A DNA stretch of 64,000 bases from Micromonospora sp. NBC_00389 (lineage in GTDB: Bacteria; Actinomycetota; Actinomycetes; Mycobacteriales; Micromonosporaceae): the NCBI RefSeq assembly GCF_036059255.1, contig NZ_CP107947.1:2976001-3040000 (forward strand), given 5' to 3'. The notes under the pieces were generated by a model, which worked only from the letters and a program-made list of their open reading frames with translations, was not told where the DNA came from and searched no databases. Below, in pieces: positions 36,888 to 45,646 of the stretch. Position numbers and translations under genes: made by a program. Within the stretch, counting starts at the first letter, position 1; each line of letters starts with the position of its first letter.

Positions 36888-38444
36888 GTGTTTGACACCT
36901 TGAGTGACCGCCTGTCCGGGATCTTCACCAAGCTCCGCGGCAAGGGCCGGCTCACCGACGCCGACATCGACGCCACCGCGCGCGAGATCCGTCTCGCGCT
37001 GCTGGAGGCGGACGTCGCGCTGCCGGTAGTCAAGGGCTTCATCGCGAACGTCAAGGAGCGGGCGCGCAGCTCAGAGGTCTCCCAGGCGCTGAACCCGGCC
37101 CAGCAGATCATCAAGATCGTCAACGAAGAGCTGATCAACGTGCTCGGCGGCGAGGGCCGGCGGCTCCAGTTCGCCAAGCAGCCGCCGACGGTGATCATGC
37201 TGGCCGGCCTCCAGGGCTCCGGTAAGACCACCCTGGCCGGCAAGCTGGCCCGCTGGCTCAAGGTCCAGGGGCACCAGCCGCTGCTGGTCGCCGCCGACCT
37301 CCAGCGCCCCAACGCCGTCGGGCAGCTCCAGGTGCTCGGTGGCCGTGCCGGCGTCGAGGTGTACGCCCCGGAGCCCGGCAACGGCGTCGGCAACCCGGTG
37401 CAGGTCGCGCGCGACTCGATCGAGCACGCCAAGCGGGCCGCCCGGGACATCGTCATCGTCGACACCGCCGGCCGGCTCGGCATCGACACCGAGATGATGC
37501 AGCAGGCCGCCGACATCCGCGACGCCGTCAACCCGGACGAGGTCATCTTCGTCATCGACGCGATGGTCGGTCAGGACGCCGTCCGTACCGCAGAGGCGTT
37601 CCGCGACGGCGTCGGCATCACCGGCGTGGTGCTCTCCAAGCTCGACGGCGACGCCCGCGGCGGTGCCGCGCTGTCGGTGCGCGAGGTGACCGGGCAGCCG
37701 ATCCTGTTCGCCTCCACCGGCGAGAAGCTGGAGGACTTCGACGTCTTCCACCCCGACCGGATGGCCAGCCGGATCCTCGGCATGGGCGACGTCCTCACTC
37801 TGATCGAGCAGGCCGAGCAGGCCTTCGACTCCGATCAGAAGGAGAAGATGACCGCCAAGCTGATGGGCGGCGAGCAGTTCACCCTGGAGGACTTCCTCGA
37901 CCAGCTCATCGCGGTGCGGCGGATGGGGCCGATCGCCAACGTGCTGGCCATGATGCCGGGCATGGGGCAGATGAAGGATCAGCTCGCGGATCTGGACGAC
38001 ACCCACTTCGACCGGGTCACCGCGATCATCCGATCGATGACCCCCGCCGAGCGCACCACCCCGAAGATCATCAACGGCTCTCGCCGGGCGCGCATCGCCA
38101 ACGGCTCCGGGGTCACCGTGATGGACGTCAACCAGCTGCTCAACCGCTTCGCCGACGCGCAGAAGATGATGAAGCAGATGGGCGGCATGATGGGCCTGCC
38201 CGGCGGCGGCCGGCGCAAGGCGACCAAGTCGCCCAAGAACAAGCGCAAGGGCACCAAGGGTGGCGGTCGGCCGCGTACCGGGGCGGGCGCGGGGATGCCG
38301 GGCGGCTTCCCGGGTGGCATGCCGCAGCTCCCGCCGGGGATGGACCCGAACGACCTGGCCGGCGGTCAGGGCCTGCCACCCGGCTTCAAGCTCCCGAAGA
38401 TCGACTTCAACAAGCTCGGCAAGGGCGACAACCGTCCCCGGTGA
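36888..38444 (+). CDS. ffh: Signal recognition particle protein Ffh
   Basis: A 518-residue SRP54. The NG domain has GLQGSGKTTLAGKLARWL, VAADLQRPNAVGQLQVLG, DTAGRLGIDTEMMQQ and KLDGDARGGAALS. The M domain (about 300-435) binds 4.5S RNA and signal peptides (FTLEDFLDQLIAVRRMGPI, SRRARIANGSG, Met-rich MMKQMGGMMG). A basic Gly/Lys then Gly/Pro/Met-rich tail extends beyond the usual end. GTG 36888 gives the family start MFDTLSDRLSGIF. A TACCCT -10-like box lies at 36813-36818. It works with FtsY encoded 8 kb upstream. Confidence 0.97.
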   Translation: MFDTLSDRLSGIFTKLRGKGRLTDADIDATAREIRLALLEADVALPVVKGFIANVKERARSSEVSQALNPAQQIIKIVNEELINVLGGEGRRLQFAKQPPTVIMLAGLQGSGKTTLAGKLARWLKVQGHQPLLVAADLQRPNAVGQLQVLGGRAGVEVYAPEPGNGVGNPVQVARDSIEHAKRAARDIVIVDTAGRLGIDTEMMQQAADIRDAVNPDEVIFVIDAMVGQDAVRTAEAFRDGVGITGVVLSKLDGDARGGAALSVREVTGQPILFASTGEKLEDFDVFHPDRMASRILGMGDVLTLIEQAEQAFDSDQKEKMTAKLMGGEQFTLEDFLDQLIAVRRMGPIANVLAMMPGMGQMKDQLADLDDTHFDRVTAIIRSMTPAERTTPKIINGSRRARIANGSGVTVMDVNQLLNRFADAQKMMKQMGGMMGLPGGGRRKATKSPKNKRKGTKGGGRPRTGAGAGMPGGFPGGMPQLPPGMDPNDLAGGQGLPPGFKLPKIDFNKLGKGDNRPR

Positions 38445-38506
38445 ACGGGTGTCGGTGAGGGCGGGCGACATCGCGGACGACGGGATGATCCGGTAGGACT
38501 GTGCAC

Positions 38507-39586
38507 ATGGCTCTTCATGTGCGCGGTGTGCTGCTTCCCGACGACGAGGTCCGGGATCTCTGGCTGGTCGGCGACCGGGTGACCTTCACTGCGGTGCCCG
38601 GAGCGGAGACGGTCTCCGACGGTGGCTTCGTCCTGCCGGGGCTGGTCGACGCGCACTGCCACATCGGCATCGCCCGTGGTGGAGCGCCGATCACCTCCCT
38701 GGACCAGGCCCGCGAGTTGGCTCACGTCGACCGGGACGCCGGGGTGCTGGCGATCCGCGACGCCGGCTCGCCGTACCCGTACCCCGAGTTGGACGACGAG
38801 CCGGGCCTGCCGCGACTGGCCCGTGCCGGCCGGCACGTGGCGCCGCCGAAGCGCTATCTGCGCGACATCGGGGTGGAGGTCGGCGCGGCCGAGGTGGCGG
38901 CCACGGTGACCGCGCAGGCGCGCGCCGGCAACGGCTGGGTCAAGCTGGTCGGCGACTGGATCGACCGCGGCGTGGGCGACCTGGCGCCGGCCTGGGACGC
39001 GGACACCCTCACCGCGGCCGTGCGGGCCGCGCACGACGCCGGGGTACGCGCGGCGGTGCACACCTTCTCCGAGTCGGCCGTGGAGATCATGGTGCGGGCC
39101 GGGGTGGACTCGGTGGAGCACGGCACGGGGCTGAGCCTCGACCTGATCGACGAGATGGCCCGCCAGGGCACCGCGCTGATCCCCACGATGATCAACATTG
39201 CCACTTTCGGCGGGATCGCCGAGCAGGCGCGGGACAAGTTCCCCGGGTACGCCGAGCACATGCTGGCGCTGCGGGACCGTTTCCCCGAGGTGGTGCGGGC
39301 CGCGCACGAGGCGGGCGTGCCGATCTACGTGGGCACCGACGCGGGCGGTGGCATCGACCACGGGCTGGCCGCCGAGGAGATGCTGCTGCTGCACGAACGG
39401 GCCGGAATGGCACCGCTCGACGTGCTCGCCGCAGCCTCCTGGGGCGCCCGGGAGTGGCTCGGCTTCCCCGGCCTGGTCGAGGGCGGCCTCGCCGACCTGA
39501 CCGTCTATCCCGAGGACCCCCGCCACGACCTGCGCGTCGTCCGCGCCCCGTCCCGCACCATCCTCCGCGGTCGCGTCATCCGCTGA
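38507..39586 (+). CDS. Amidohydrolase-family metal-dependent hydrolase
   Basis: A 359-residue TIM-barrel amidohydrolase. Metal ligands: HxH in VDAHCHIGIA, a Lys in NGWVKLVGDW, His in AAVHTFSESAVEIM and VEHGTG, and Asp in VGTDAGGGIDHG. The layout is close to imidazolonepropionase/prolidase-like members that cleave cyclic amides or peptides; the substrate is unknown. ATG 38507 is preferred over 38501, with a TAGGAC box 7 nt before it and no Shine-Dalgarno. It is monocistronic, followed by a palindromic repeat element. Confidence 0.87.
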   Translation: MALHVRGVLLPDDEVRDLWLVGDRVTFTAVPGAETVSDGGFVLPGLVDAHCHIGIARGGAPITSLDQARELAHVDRDAGVLAIRDAGSPYPYPELDDEPGLPRLARAGRHVAPPKRYLRDIGVEVGAAEVAATVTAQARAGNGWVKLVGDWIDRGVGDLAPAWDADTLTAAVRAAHDAGVRAAVHTFSESAVEIMVRAGVDSVEHGTGLSLDLIDEMARQGTALIPTMINIATFGGIAEQARDKFPGYAEHMLALRDRFPEVVRAAHEAGVPIYVGTDAGGGIDHGLAAEEMLLLHERAGMAPLDVLAAASWGAREWLGFPGLVEGGLADLTVYPEDPRHDLRVVRAPSRTILRGRVIR

Positions 39587-39646
39587 CACACGCGCGGCCC
39601 GCGCGGCGTGCGGGGTCGCGGGTTCCCCGCACCGCCCGCGCGGCCT

Positions 39647-39726
39647 GCAAGATCGCGCTCGATCCTGGATGTAGTGGCCCCGGCGTCGTGGGATGCCACT
39701 ACTTCCAGGAAGCAGCGTGATCTTGC
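39647..39726. repeat. 80-nt double-stem palindromic element (copy 1)
   Basis: The outer arms GCAAGATCGCGCT and AGCGTGATCTTGC pair at 12 of 13 bases; the inner arms CTGGATGTAGTGGC (39665) and GCCACTACTTCCAG (39695) pair at 13 of 14. A small internal loop separates them and the apical loop is 16 nt. It lies between convergent genes. The architecture and core AGTGGC/GCCACT match the element at 55831. Confidence 0.8.
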
Positions 39727-39793
39727 GGGGCGGCGGCGTCCCGCGTGGGGTGATCTTGTGGGCGGCGCGGTGCCGCCGGGCTGGTTCGTGGGG

Positions 39794-40396
39794 TCAGCGG
39801 GGCGCGCGGGCGGCCGTCATGAAGAGACGCACGGCCAGGTCGGCCAGGGCCGCGGCGGTCTGGTCGATCGGGTCCCGGGGGAGCACGATGTGGCTGACGA
39901 CCAGGCGGACGATGGTGTCGGCGGCGAAGGCCAGCGCGGCCGGGTCGGCGTCCGGCAGGTAGTCGCCGACCCACTCCATCAGCGCGCCGGACGCCTCGGT
40001 GAGCACCACCTCGGCCCGGGTGGTCAGGTACGGCAGCAGCTCGTCCGAGCCGCCCCGGGCGCTCGTCAGGATCGCCTTGACCAGCGGGTTGTCCGCCGCT
40101 GCGGCGAGGGTGTGCGCGATCGCCGCGTACGCGCCGGCCCGGACGTCGGGACCGTTCGCGACCAGCGCGGCCCGGACGTCGCCGACGAACCGGTCGACCT
40201 CCTGTCGGGCGAGCGCCTCGGCCAGGCCGGCCTTGCTGCCGAACTCGTTGTAGACGGTCTGCCGGCTCACCCCGGCCGCGGTGGCCACCCCACCCATCCG
40301 GACCGCGTCCCAGCCGGCGGCGATGGTCCGCGCGCGGGCGGCGTCCACGATCGTGTCCCGCAGTCGCTGCCGCGGTGAGTCCGTCGATGCAGTCAT
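39794..40396 (-). CDS. TetR-family transcriptional regulator
   Basis: 200 residues. The N-terminal TetR helix-turn-helix is DTIVDAARARTIAAGWDAVRM then GVATAAGVSRQTVYNEFGSKAGLAEAL. The C-terminal part is the ligand-binding, dimer-forming helical domain with no clear ligand clue. ATG 40396 is the only sensible start; the 833-residue frame running to 42295 is antisense to proS. A TACACT box lies 9 nt upstream. It is divergent from proS and convergent with the amidohydrolase; the target is unknown. Confidence 0.9.
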   Translation of the reverse strand: MTASTDSPRQRLRDTIVDAARARTIAAGWDAVRMGGVATAAGVSRQTVYNEFGSKAGLAEALARQEVDRFVGDVRAALVANGPDVRAGAYAAIAHTLAAAADNPLVKAILTSARGGSDELLPYLTTRAEVVLTEASGALMEWVGDYLPDADPAALAFAADTIVRLVVSHIVLPRDPIDQTAAALADLAVRLFMTAARAPR

Positions 40397-40526
40397 GGTG
40401 GTCGAAGTGTACGGTCGCCCCGGCAGCGCGCCCAGGGGCCGACACAGTCGCCGTGACGAGTGGGTGCGGAACACCGCCCGGCGCGGCGCGGCGCCTCCCG
40501 GACGCGGCCGCCCTCCGTACGACGCA

Positions 40527-40532
40527 TAGGAT
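40527..40532 (+). promoter_or_regulatory. -10 element of leaderless proS transcript
   Basis: TAGGAT, 8 nt before the ATG at 40541; no Shine-Dalgarno. Confidence 0.5.
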
Positions 40533-40540
40533 ATGCGGTC

Positions 40541-41947
40541 ATGGCACGCGTGCTCACTCCCCGCGCGGAGGACTTCCCCCGCTGGTACCAGGACCTGATC
40601 GCCAAGGCGAAGCTGGCCGACAACGGCCCGGTCCGCGGCACGATGGTCATCCGACCGGCCGGCTACGCCATCTGGGAGCGGATGCAGGCCGAGATGGACG
40701 TCCGGATCAAGGCGGCCGGCGCGGAGAACGCGTACTTCCCGCTGTTCATCCCCGAGAGCTACCTCAAGCGTGAGGCCCAGCACGTCGAGGGCTTCTCGCC
40801 GGAGCTGGCGGTGGTCACCCACGGTGGCGGCAAGAAGCTCGCCGAGCCGGTGGTGGTGCGCCCCACCAGCGAGACGGTGATCGGCGAGTTCATGGCCAAG
40901 TGGATCGACTCGTACCGGGATCTGCCGCTGCTGCTCAACCAGTGGGCCAACGTGGTTCGCTGGGAGCTGCGCCCGCGGATCTTCCTGCGTACCAGTGAGT
41001 TCCTCTGGCAGGAGGGGCACACCGCGCACGCCACCCGCGAGGACGCCCGGGCCTACGCCCGGCGGATCCTGCACGAGGCGTACGAGGACCTGATGGTCAA
41101 CGTGATCGGCATCCCGGTGGTGGTGGGCCTGAAGACGGCCCGCGAGCGGTTCGCCGGCGCGACCGCCACGTACACCTGCGAAGGCATGATGGGCGACGGC
41201 AAGGCGCTCCAGTTGGGCACCAGTCACGAGCTGGGCCAGAACTTCTCCAAGGCGTTCGACATCAGCTACTCCTCGGCCGAGGGCGGTCGGGAGCACGCCT
41301 GGACCACCTCCTGGGGCACGTCGACCCGGATGCTCGGTGGCCTGATCATGGCCCACGGTGACGACAACGGCCTGCGCGTGCCGCCGAAGCTGGCGCCGGT
41401 GCAGGCGTACGTCATGGTGGTCAAGGACGGCGACGGGGTGCGCGAGGCGGCGGCCAAGCTGCGCGACGGCCTGCGCGACGCCGGTGTCCGGGTCGCGCTC
41501 GACGACCGGACCGACACCCCGTTCGGCCGCCGGGCCGTCGACGCCGAGCTGCGCGGTTATCCGGTACGCGTCGAGGTCGGCCCCCGCGACCTGGCCGCCG
41601 GCAACGCGGTGGTGGTGCGCCGTACCGACGGATCGAAGGCCCCCACGCCGGTGGCCGACGTGATCGGCGCGGTGCTCGCCGCCCTGGAGACCGACCAGCA
41701 GGTGCTGCACGACCAGGCGCTGGCCAACCGGGAGTCGCGCACGGTGGAGGTGGCCACCCTCGCCGAGGCGATCGAGGCCGCCGCGACCGGCTGGGCGCGG
41801 GTGCCGTGGTCGGTGGTCGGCGTGGCCGGCGAGGCCGAGGCGAACGGCCAGGGCGTCACGGTGCGCTGCCTGCTCCGCGCCGATGGCTCGGTGCCGGATT
41901 CCGAGGACGAGCCCGACCTGGTCGCGATCCTCGCCCGCGCCTACTGA
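40541..41947 (+). CDS. proS: Prolyl-tRNA synthetase, archaeal/eukaryote type
   Basis: A 468-residue class II synthetase that charges tRNA-Pro. Motif 2 is RWELRPRIFLRTSEFLWQEGHTAH and motif 3 TTSWGTSTRMLGGLIMAHGDDNGLRVPP. The anticodon domain follows (APVQAYVMVVKDGDGVREAA), then the extra C-terminal domain ending in Tyr (ILARAY), a mark of the archaeal/eukaryotic (type 3) form. The ~180-residue INS editing domain of bacterial ProRS is absent. The start at 40541 is leaderless, 8 nt after TAGGAT. Many actinobacteria use this form, probably by old transfer. The DUF402 gene begins one base past its stop. Confidence 0.96.
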   Translation: MARVLTPRAEDFPRWYQDLIAKAKLADNGPVRGTMVIRPAGYAIWERMQAEMDVRIKAAGAENAYFPLFIPESYLKREAQHVEGFSPELAVVTHGGGKKLAEPVVVRPTSETVIGEFMAKWIDSYRDLPLLLNQWANVVRWELRPRIFLRTSEFLWQEGHTAHATREDARAYARRILHEAYEDLMVNVIGIPVVVGLKTARERFAGATATYTCEGMMGDGKALQLGTSHELGQNFSKAFDISYSSAEGGREHAWTTSWGTSTRMLGGLIMAHGDDNGLRVPPKLAPVQAYVMVVKDGDGVREAAAKLRDGLRDAGVRVALDDRTDTPFGRRAVDAELRGYPVRVEVGPRDLAAGNAVVVRRTDGSKAPTPVADVIGAVLAALETDQQVLHDQALANRESRTVEVATLAEAIEAAATGWARVPWSVVGVAGEAEANGQGVTVRCLLRADGSVPDSEDEPDLVAILARAY

Positions 41948-41948
41948 G

Positions 41949-42617
41949 GTGCGTCCGAGCGGCCCCGCCGACCGGTTTGCGCCGGGTCGGCTGATTATGC
42001 ACCGCAACGTGCGGCACGGCCGGATCGGGTGGGTCCGGCCGGGCCGTGTGGTCAGCGACGACGAGCGCGGGCTGCTGGTGTGGATCGCCCGGGACTCGCC
42101 GGTGGCCCACGAGGTCACCGAGGCGGGGCTGGGGATGCGGACGATGCCGTTCGCCCAGTGGATCTCGTCGACGTACCGGCTGGCGCACGGCCGCTGGAAC
42201 GGGCCGCCGCTGCTGAAGTTCCTGCCCACCGGGGCGGCGCACTCCGTCTGGTGGTTCCGCGACGAGCACGGCCGGTTCGCCCACTGGTACGTCAACCTGG
42301 AGGAGCCCGGCGTCCGCTGGGATGACGGCCCGGTGGCCGGAGTCGACGTGGTGGACCAGGACCTCGACGTGCTGGTTCGCCCGGATCGCCGTTGGCAGTG
42401 GAAGGACGAGGAGGAGTTCGTCGAGCGTCTCGCCTTCCCCGACGACTACTGGGTGACCGACGAGAAGGCGGTCCGGGCCGAGGGGGAGCGGGTGATCGCG
42501 CTCGCCGAGGCGGGTGAGTTCCCGTTCGACGGCACCTGGTGCGACTTCGCACCCCCTGAGGACTTGGACGTACCGGACGAACTTCCGCCGGGATGGGACC
42601 GCCCGCCGGTGCGCTGA
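41949..42617 (+). CDS. DUF402-domain protein (FomD / nucleoside phosphatase-like)
   Basis: 222 residues. The DUF402 fold is seen in RFAPGRLIMHRNVRHGRIGWVRPGRVV, FAHWYVNLEEPGVRWDD and VDVVDQDLDVLVRPDRRWQWKDEEEF, with the conserved acidic residues that bind a metal. Family members include FomD (hydrolyses a CMP-ester intermediate) and staphylococcal nucleoside tri/diphosphatase. The substrate here is unknown. GTG 41949 begins one base after the proS stop, so it is co-translated. A link with tRNA-Pro quality control is possible but unproven. Confidence 0.87.
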   Translation: MRPSGPADRFAPGRLIMHRNVRHGRIGWVRPGRVVSDDERGLLVWIARDSPVAHEVTEAGLGMRTMPFAQWISSTYRLAHGRWNGPPLLKFLPTGAAHSVWWFRDEHGRFAHWYVNLEEPGVRWDDGPVAGVDVVDQDLDVLVRPDRRWQWKDEEEFVERLAFPDDYWVTDEKAVRAEGERVIALAEAGEFPFDGTWCDFAPPEDLDVPDELPPGWDRPPVR

Positions 42618-42695
42618 GAGGTGTCCCCGGTCACCGGCCGGGGCGAGCCGGGCGCGGTGTCCGGGTCCGGTGCGAGAGATCGGCGTCGGATCTGG

Positions 42696-42701
42696 CAGAA
42701 T
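42696..42701 (+). promoter_or_regulatory. -10 element of the rpsP operon
   Basis: CAGAAT, about 158 nt before rpsP. The leader between (42709-42858) has no ORF and contains GGCGCGCG/CGGCGCC-type stems; the Shine-Dalgarno AGGAG is at 42844. Confidence 0.4.
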
Positions 42702-42858
42702 GGGTCGCTGGTATCCGGCGCGCGTCCGGCGCCCTCTAACCCAGGCGCGTTGCCAGTCCACCGAGTGGTCTCCGGCCCAACCCCACTGTGCCGTCGGCGC
42801 TCACCCATACACACCGCCCGTGCCGGGCTGGTGAGATCGCAACAGGAGCGAAACAACT

Positions 42859-43377
42859 GTGGCCGTAAAGATCCGGCTCCTGCGGATGGGTAAGATCCGC
42901 AACCCGCAGTACCGCATCGTCATCGCCGACTCGCGCACCAAGCGTGACGGTCGGGCGATCGAGTTCGTCGGGGTGTACCAGCCGAAGGAGGACCCTTCGG
43001 TCATCGAGGTCAAGTCGGAGCGGGTCCAGTACTGGCTGTCCGTCGGCGCTCAGCCGAGCGAGGCGGTGCAGCGGCTGCTGGAGCTGACCGGTGACTGGCA
43101 GAAGTTCAAGGGCCTGCCGGCCCCGCCGCCGCTGCTGGTCGCCCCCGAGCGGGCCGACCGCAAGGCGGCGTACGAGGCTGAGGCGAAGGCCGCTGCCGGG
43201 CTCGCCCCGGAGGCCCCGGCCAAGCCGGCCAAGAAGGCCGCCAAGGCCACCGAGGCTCCGAAGACCGAGGCTCCGAAGACCGAGGCTCCGAAGACCGAGG
43301 CTCCGAGGACCGAGGCTCCGGCCGAGGCTCCGGCTGAGGCCCCGGCCGCCGCTGCCGACGCCGGTGAGCAGGCCTGA
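42859..43377 (+). CDS. rpsP: 30S ribosomal protein S16 with extended tail
   Basis: 172 residues, about twice the E. coli length. The S16 core (1-90) starts [38 protein letters not shown]. The tail is Ala/Lys/Glu/Pro-rich with four repeats of [10 protein letters not shown] and more AEAP, encoded by a 15-bp tandem repeat. Actinomycete S16 proteins are often extended, but the repeats here look recently copied. The GTG start has AGGAG 10 nt upstream. It is first in rpsP-khpA-rimM-trmD-rplS. Confidence 0.96.
   Translation: MAVKIRLLRMGKIRNPQYRIVIADSRTKRDGRAIEFVGVYQPKEDPSVIEVKSERVQYWLSVGAQPSEAVQRLLELTGDWQKFKGLPAPPPLLVAPERADRKAAYEAEAKAAAGLAPEAPAKPAKKAAKATEAPKTEAPKTEAPKTEAPRTEAPAEAPAEAPAAAADAGEQA
43253..43327 (+). 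repeat. 15-bp tandem repeat in rpsP
   Basis: Four to five copies of GAGGCTCCGAAGACC, the last with one change (AGGACC), then shorter GAGGCTCCGGC units to about 43340. In frame, so copy number changes only tail length. Confidence 0.85.
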
Positions 43378-43378
43378 C

Positions 43379-43612
43379 ATGCCTCTGCGTCCGGCGTTGG
43401 AGCACCTGGTCAAGGGCATCGTCGACCACCCGGACGACGTCCGGGTGCGGATGGTCGATTCCCGTCGGGGCAAGCGGCTGGAAGTCCGCGTGCACCCCGA
43501 GGACCTCGGCACTGTGATCGGGCGGTCCGGCCGGACCGCCAAGGCGCTGCGCCAGGTGATCGGCTCCATCGGCGGGCGCGGGGTACGCGTCGACATCGTC
43601 GACTCGTACTGA
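43379..43612 (+). CDS. khpA: KH-domain RNA-binding protein (KhpA-like)
   Basis: 77 residues, a single type II KH domain with the GxxG RNA loop in VIGRSGRTAKALRQVIGSIGG. Its place between rpsP and rimM is the same in most Gram-positives, where KhpA pairs with KhpB/EloR to bind RNAs and affect cell elongation. It starts at ATG 43379, 1 nt after the rpsP stop, and its TGA shares a base with the rimM ATG (TGATG). Confidence 0.94.
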   Translation: MPLRPALEHLVKGIVDHPDDVRVRMVDSRRGKRLEVRVHPEDLGTVIGRSGRTAKALRQVIGSIGGRGVRVDIVDSY

Positions 43613-44169
43613 TGCAGCTCGTCATTGGCAGGATCGGCAAGCCGCACGGCGTCCGCGGTGAGGTCACCGTGGAAGTGCGGACCGACGAGCCCGAAGCGCG
43701 GTTCGCCCCTGGCTTGGTGCTGCGCACCGAGCCGGGGGCGGTTCCGCCGCCCGAGCCGGCGGACGGGCCCGGGGTGCTGTTCCGGGTCCCGGCGGAGCTG
43801 ACCATCGAGGCGGCCCGCTGGCACCAGGGGCGGATGCTCGTGGCGTTCGACGGCGTACTGGACCGCGACGGCGCCGAGGCGCTGCGCGGCACCCTGCTCG
43901 TGGTGGACAGCGCCGACGTGGAGCCGCCGGAGGACCCGGAGGAGTTCCACGACCACCAGTTGGTCGGGCTGGCCGTGGTCACCCCAACAGGTGAGCGGCT
44001 GGGCGAGGTGGCCCGGATCGACCACGCCCCCTCCTCGGACCTGCTGGTGCTGCGGCGCCCCGAGGGGCGTACCGCGCTGATCCCGTTCGTCCGGGCGATC
44101 GTTCCGGAGGTCGACCTGGCCGGTGGACGTGTGATCGTCGACCCGCCGGCCGGACTGCTCGATCTCTAG
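43612..44169 (+). CDS. rimM: Ribosome maturation factor RimM
   Basis: 185 residues. The N-terminal beta-barrel ([20 protein letters not shown]) binds S19; the C-terminal PRC-barrel contains [28 protein letters not shown] and [31 protein letters not shown], the usual end. It helps assemble the 30S head. It is coupled to khpA by one shared base and lies 19 nt before trmD. A Pro-rich insert ([15 protein letters not shown]) lengthens the first domain. Confidence 0.96.
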   Translation: MQLVIGRIGKPHGVRGEVTVEVRTDEPEARFAPGLVLRTEPGAVPPPEPADGPGVLFRVPAELTIEAARWHQGRMLVAFDGVLDRDGAEALRGTLLVVDSADVEPPEDPEEFHDHQLVGLAVVTPTGERLGEVARIDHAPSSDLLVLRRPEGRTALIPFVRAIVPEVDLAGGRVIVDPPAGLLDL

Positions 44170-44188
44170 CCCGCTGGAGCACCCCCGC

Positions 44189-44962
44189 ATGCGCGTCGAC
44201 GTCGTGTCGATCTTTCCGGAGTACTTCGCCCCGCTGGACCTGTCGCTCATCGGACGTGCCCGGGCCAACGGCGTACTCCAGCTCGCCGTGCACGACCTAC
44301 GGACCTGGACCCACGACGTGCACCGCACGGTCGACGACACCCCCTACGGCGGCGGGCCGGGAATGGTGATGCGCCCGGAGCCGTGGGGTGAGGCGCTGGA
44401 CGCGCTCGCGCCGGCCGAGGCCCCGCCGCCCCGGCTGTTGGTGCCCTCACCGGCCGGTGCCCAGTTCACCCAGGCCATGGCCTACGAGCTGGCCGCCGAG
44501 CCGCACCTGCTCTTCGCCTGCGGCCGGTACGAGGGGATCGACCAGCGGGTGCTGGCGCACGCCGCGACCCGGATGCCGGTCACCGAGGTGTCGCTCGGCG
44601 ACTACGTGCTCTTCGGTGGCGAGGTGGCGGTGCTGGTGATCCTGGAGGCGGTCACCCGGCTGCTGCCCGGCGTGCTGGGCAACGCCGGCTCGCTGGACGA
44701 GGAGTCGCACGCGCACGGGCTGCTGGAGGCGCCGATCTACACCAAGCCGCCGAGCTGGCGCGGGCACGAGGTGCCGGAGGTGCTCCGCTCCGGCGACCAC
44801 GGGAAGATCGCCCGCTGGCGGCGCGAGGAGGGGCTGCTGCGCACCGCCGCCCGGCGCCCGGACCTGCTCGCCGCCCTGCCGCCCGATCAGCTCGACAAAC
44901 GGGACATCGCGGCGCTGGACCGGGCCGGATTTCAGTCGCCACCGGATGATGTGGCAAAGTAG
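44189..44962 (+). CDS. trmD: tRNA (guanine(37)-N(1))-methyltransferase
   Basis: A 257-residue SPOUT methyltransferase that makes m1G37 next to the anticodon and prevents frameshifts. It starts [27 protein letters not shown]-binding knot segments are [24 protein letters not shown] and [19 protein letters not shown]. The C-terminal tRNA domain ends with LDRAGFQ. The operon order rimM-trmD-rplS is universal. A 143-nt gap follows before rplS. Confidence 0.97.
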   Translation: MRVDVVSIFPEYFAPLDLSLIGRARANGVLQLAVHDLRTWTHDVHRTVDDTPYGGGPGMVMRPEPWGEALDALAPAEAPPPRLLVPSPAGAQFTQAMAYELAAEPHLLFACGRYEGIDQRVLAHAATRMPVTEVSLGDYVLFGGEVAVLVILEAVTRLLPGVLGNAGSLDEESHAHGLLEAPIYTKPPSWRGHEVPEVLRSGDHGKIARWRREEGLLRTAARRPDLLAALPPDQLDKRDIAALDRAGFQSPPDDVAK

Positions 44963-45105
44963 AGGGGTTGCCGCATCCGTCCGCGCCCGCGGGCGGCCGC
45001 GAGGATCCCCGACCGGGGTCGGCTCGCCGACCACCACCCGGAGATCAGAATTACCCACCCGCGCGCCGAGTGACGGTGCGCCGTGAGCCTTACGAGGACG
45101 CAGCG

Positions 45106-45462
45106 ATGAACATCCTGGACGCCCTTGACGCCCAGTCGAAGCGGACCGACCTTCCCGACTTCCGGGCCGGTGACACCGTCAAGGTGCACGCCCGGGTCGT
45201 CGAGGGCAACCGGTCCCGTGTCCAGATCTTCCAGGGCGTCGTCATCCGCCGCCAGGGTGACGGACTGCGCGAGACCTTCTCGGTCCGCAAGGTCAGCTTC
45301 GGTGTCGGCGTCGAGCGGACCTACCCGATCAACGGCCCGGGCATCGACCGGATCGAGATCGTGACCCGCGGTGACGTGCGTCGCGCCAAGCTGTACTACC
45401 TGCGCGAGCTGCGCGGCAAGAAGGCCAAGATCAAGGAGAAGCGGGAGAAGCAGCCCAGCTGA
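45106..45462 (+). CDS. rplS: 50S ribosomal protein L19
   Basis: 118 residues, starting [34 protein letters not shown]. Core marks are [13 protein letters not shown] [32 protein letters not shown] and the basic end [19 protein letters not shown]. It contacts 16S rRNA at the subunit interface. ATG 45106 has a GAGG Shine-Dalgarno. It is the last gene of the rpsP operon; a large hairpin lies 116 nt past the stop. Confidence 0.97.
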   Translation: MNILDALDAQSKRTDLPDFRAGDTVKVHARVVEGNRSRVQIFQGVVIRRQGDGLRETFSVRKVSFGVGVERTYPINGPGIDRIEIVTRGDVRRAKLYYLRELRGKKAKIKEKREKQPS

Positions 45463-45518
45463 CTTCACGCTCGCCACGCCGCCTGAACTGAGCGTATGCC
45501 GTACCGACCGGACCGCAC

Positions 45519-45524
45519 TACCCT
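45519..45524 (+). promoter_or_regulatory. -10-like element upstream of lepB1
   Basis: TACCCT, 54 nt before the strong hairpin at 45578. If real, that hairpin lies in the lepB leader and could act as an attenuator rather than only as the rplS terminator. Confidence 0.3.
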
Positions 45525-45577
45525 GGTCGTACGGGCGCAGCGAGGCGGCGGCCCCGCCCACGTGGCGGGCAGCCGTC

Positions 45578-45621
45578 CACAACCGCCCGTGGAGCCTCGA
45601 CGAGGCTCCCGGGCGGTTGTG
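45578..45621 (+). terminator. Large hairpin between rplS and lepB1
   Basis: A 21-bp stem with one bulged T (CACAACCGCCCG-T-GGAGCCTCG with its complement), almost no loop, 26 nt before lepB1. The right arm ends GGTTGTGT. Confidence 0.75.
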
Positions 45622-45646
45622 TATCTGCGGACCGGGGAGTGGCGTG

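Noticed and set aside
39794..42295. 833-codon minus-strand frame running from TetR through proS
   Set aside because: Only the last 200 codons match a protein family (TetR). The rest is antisense to proS, which has clear class II motifs.
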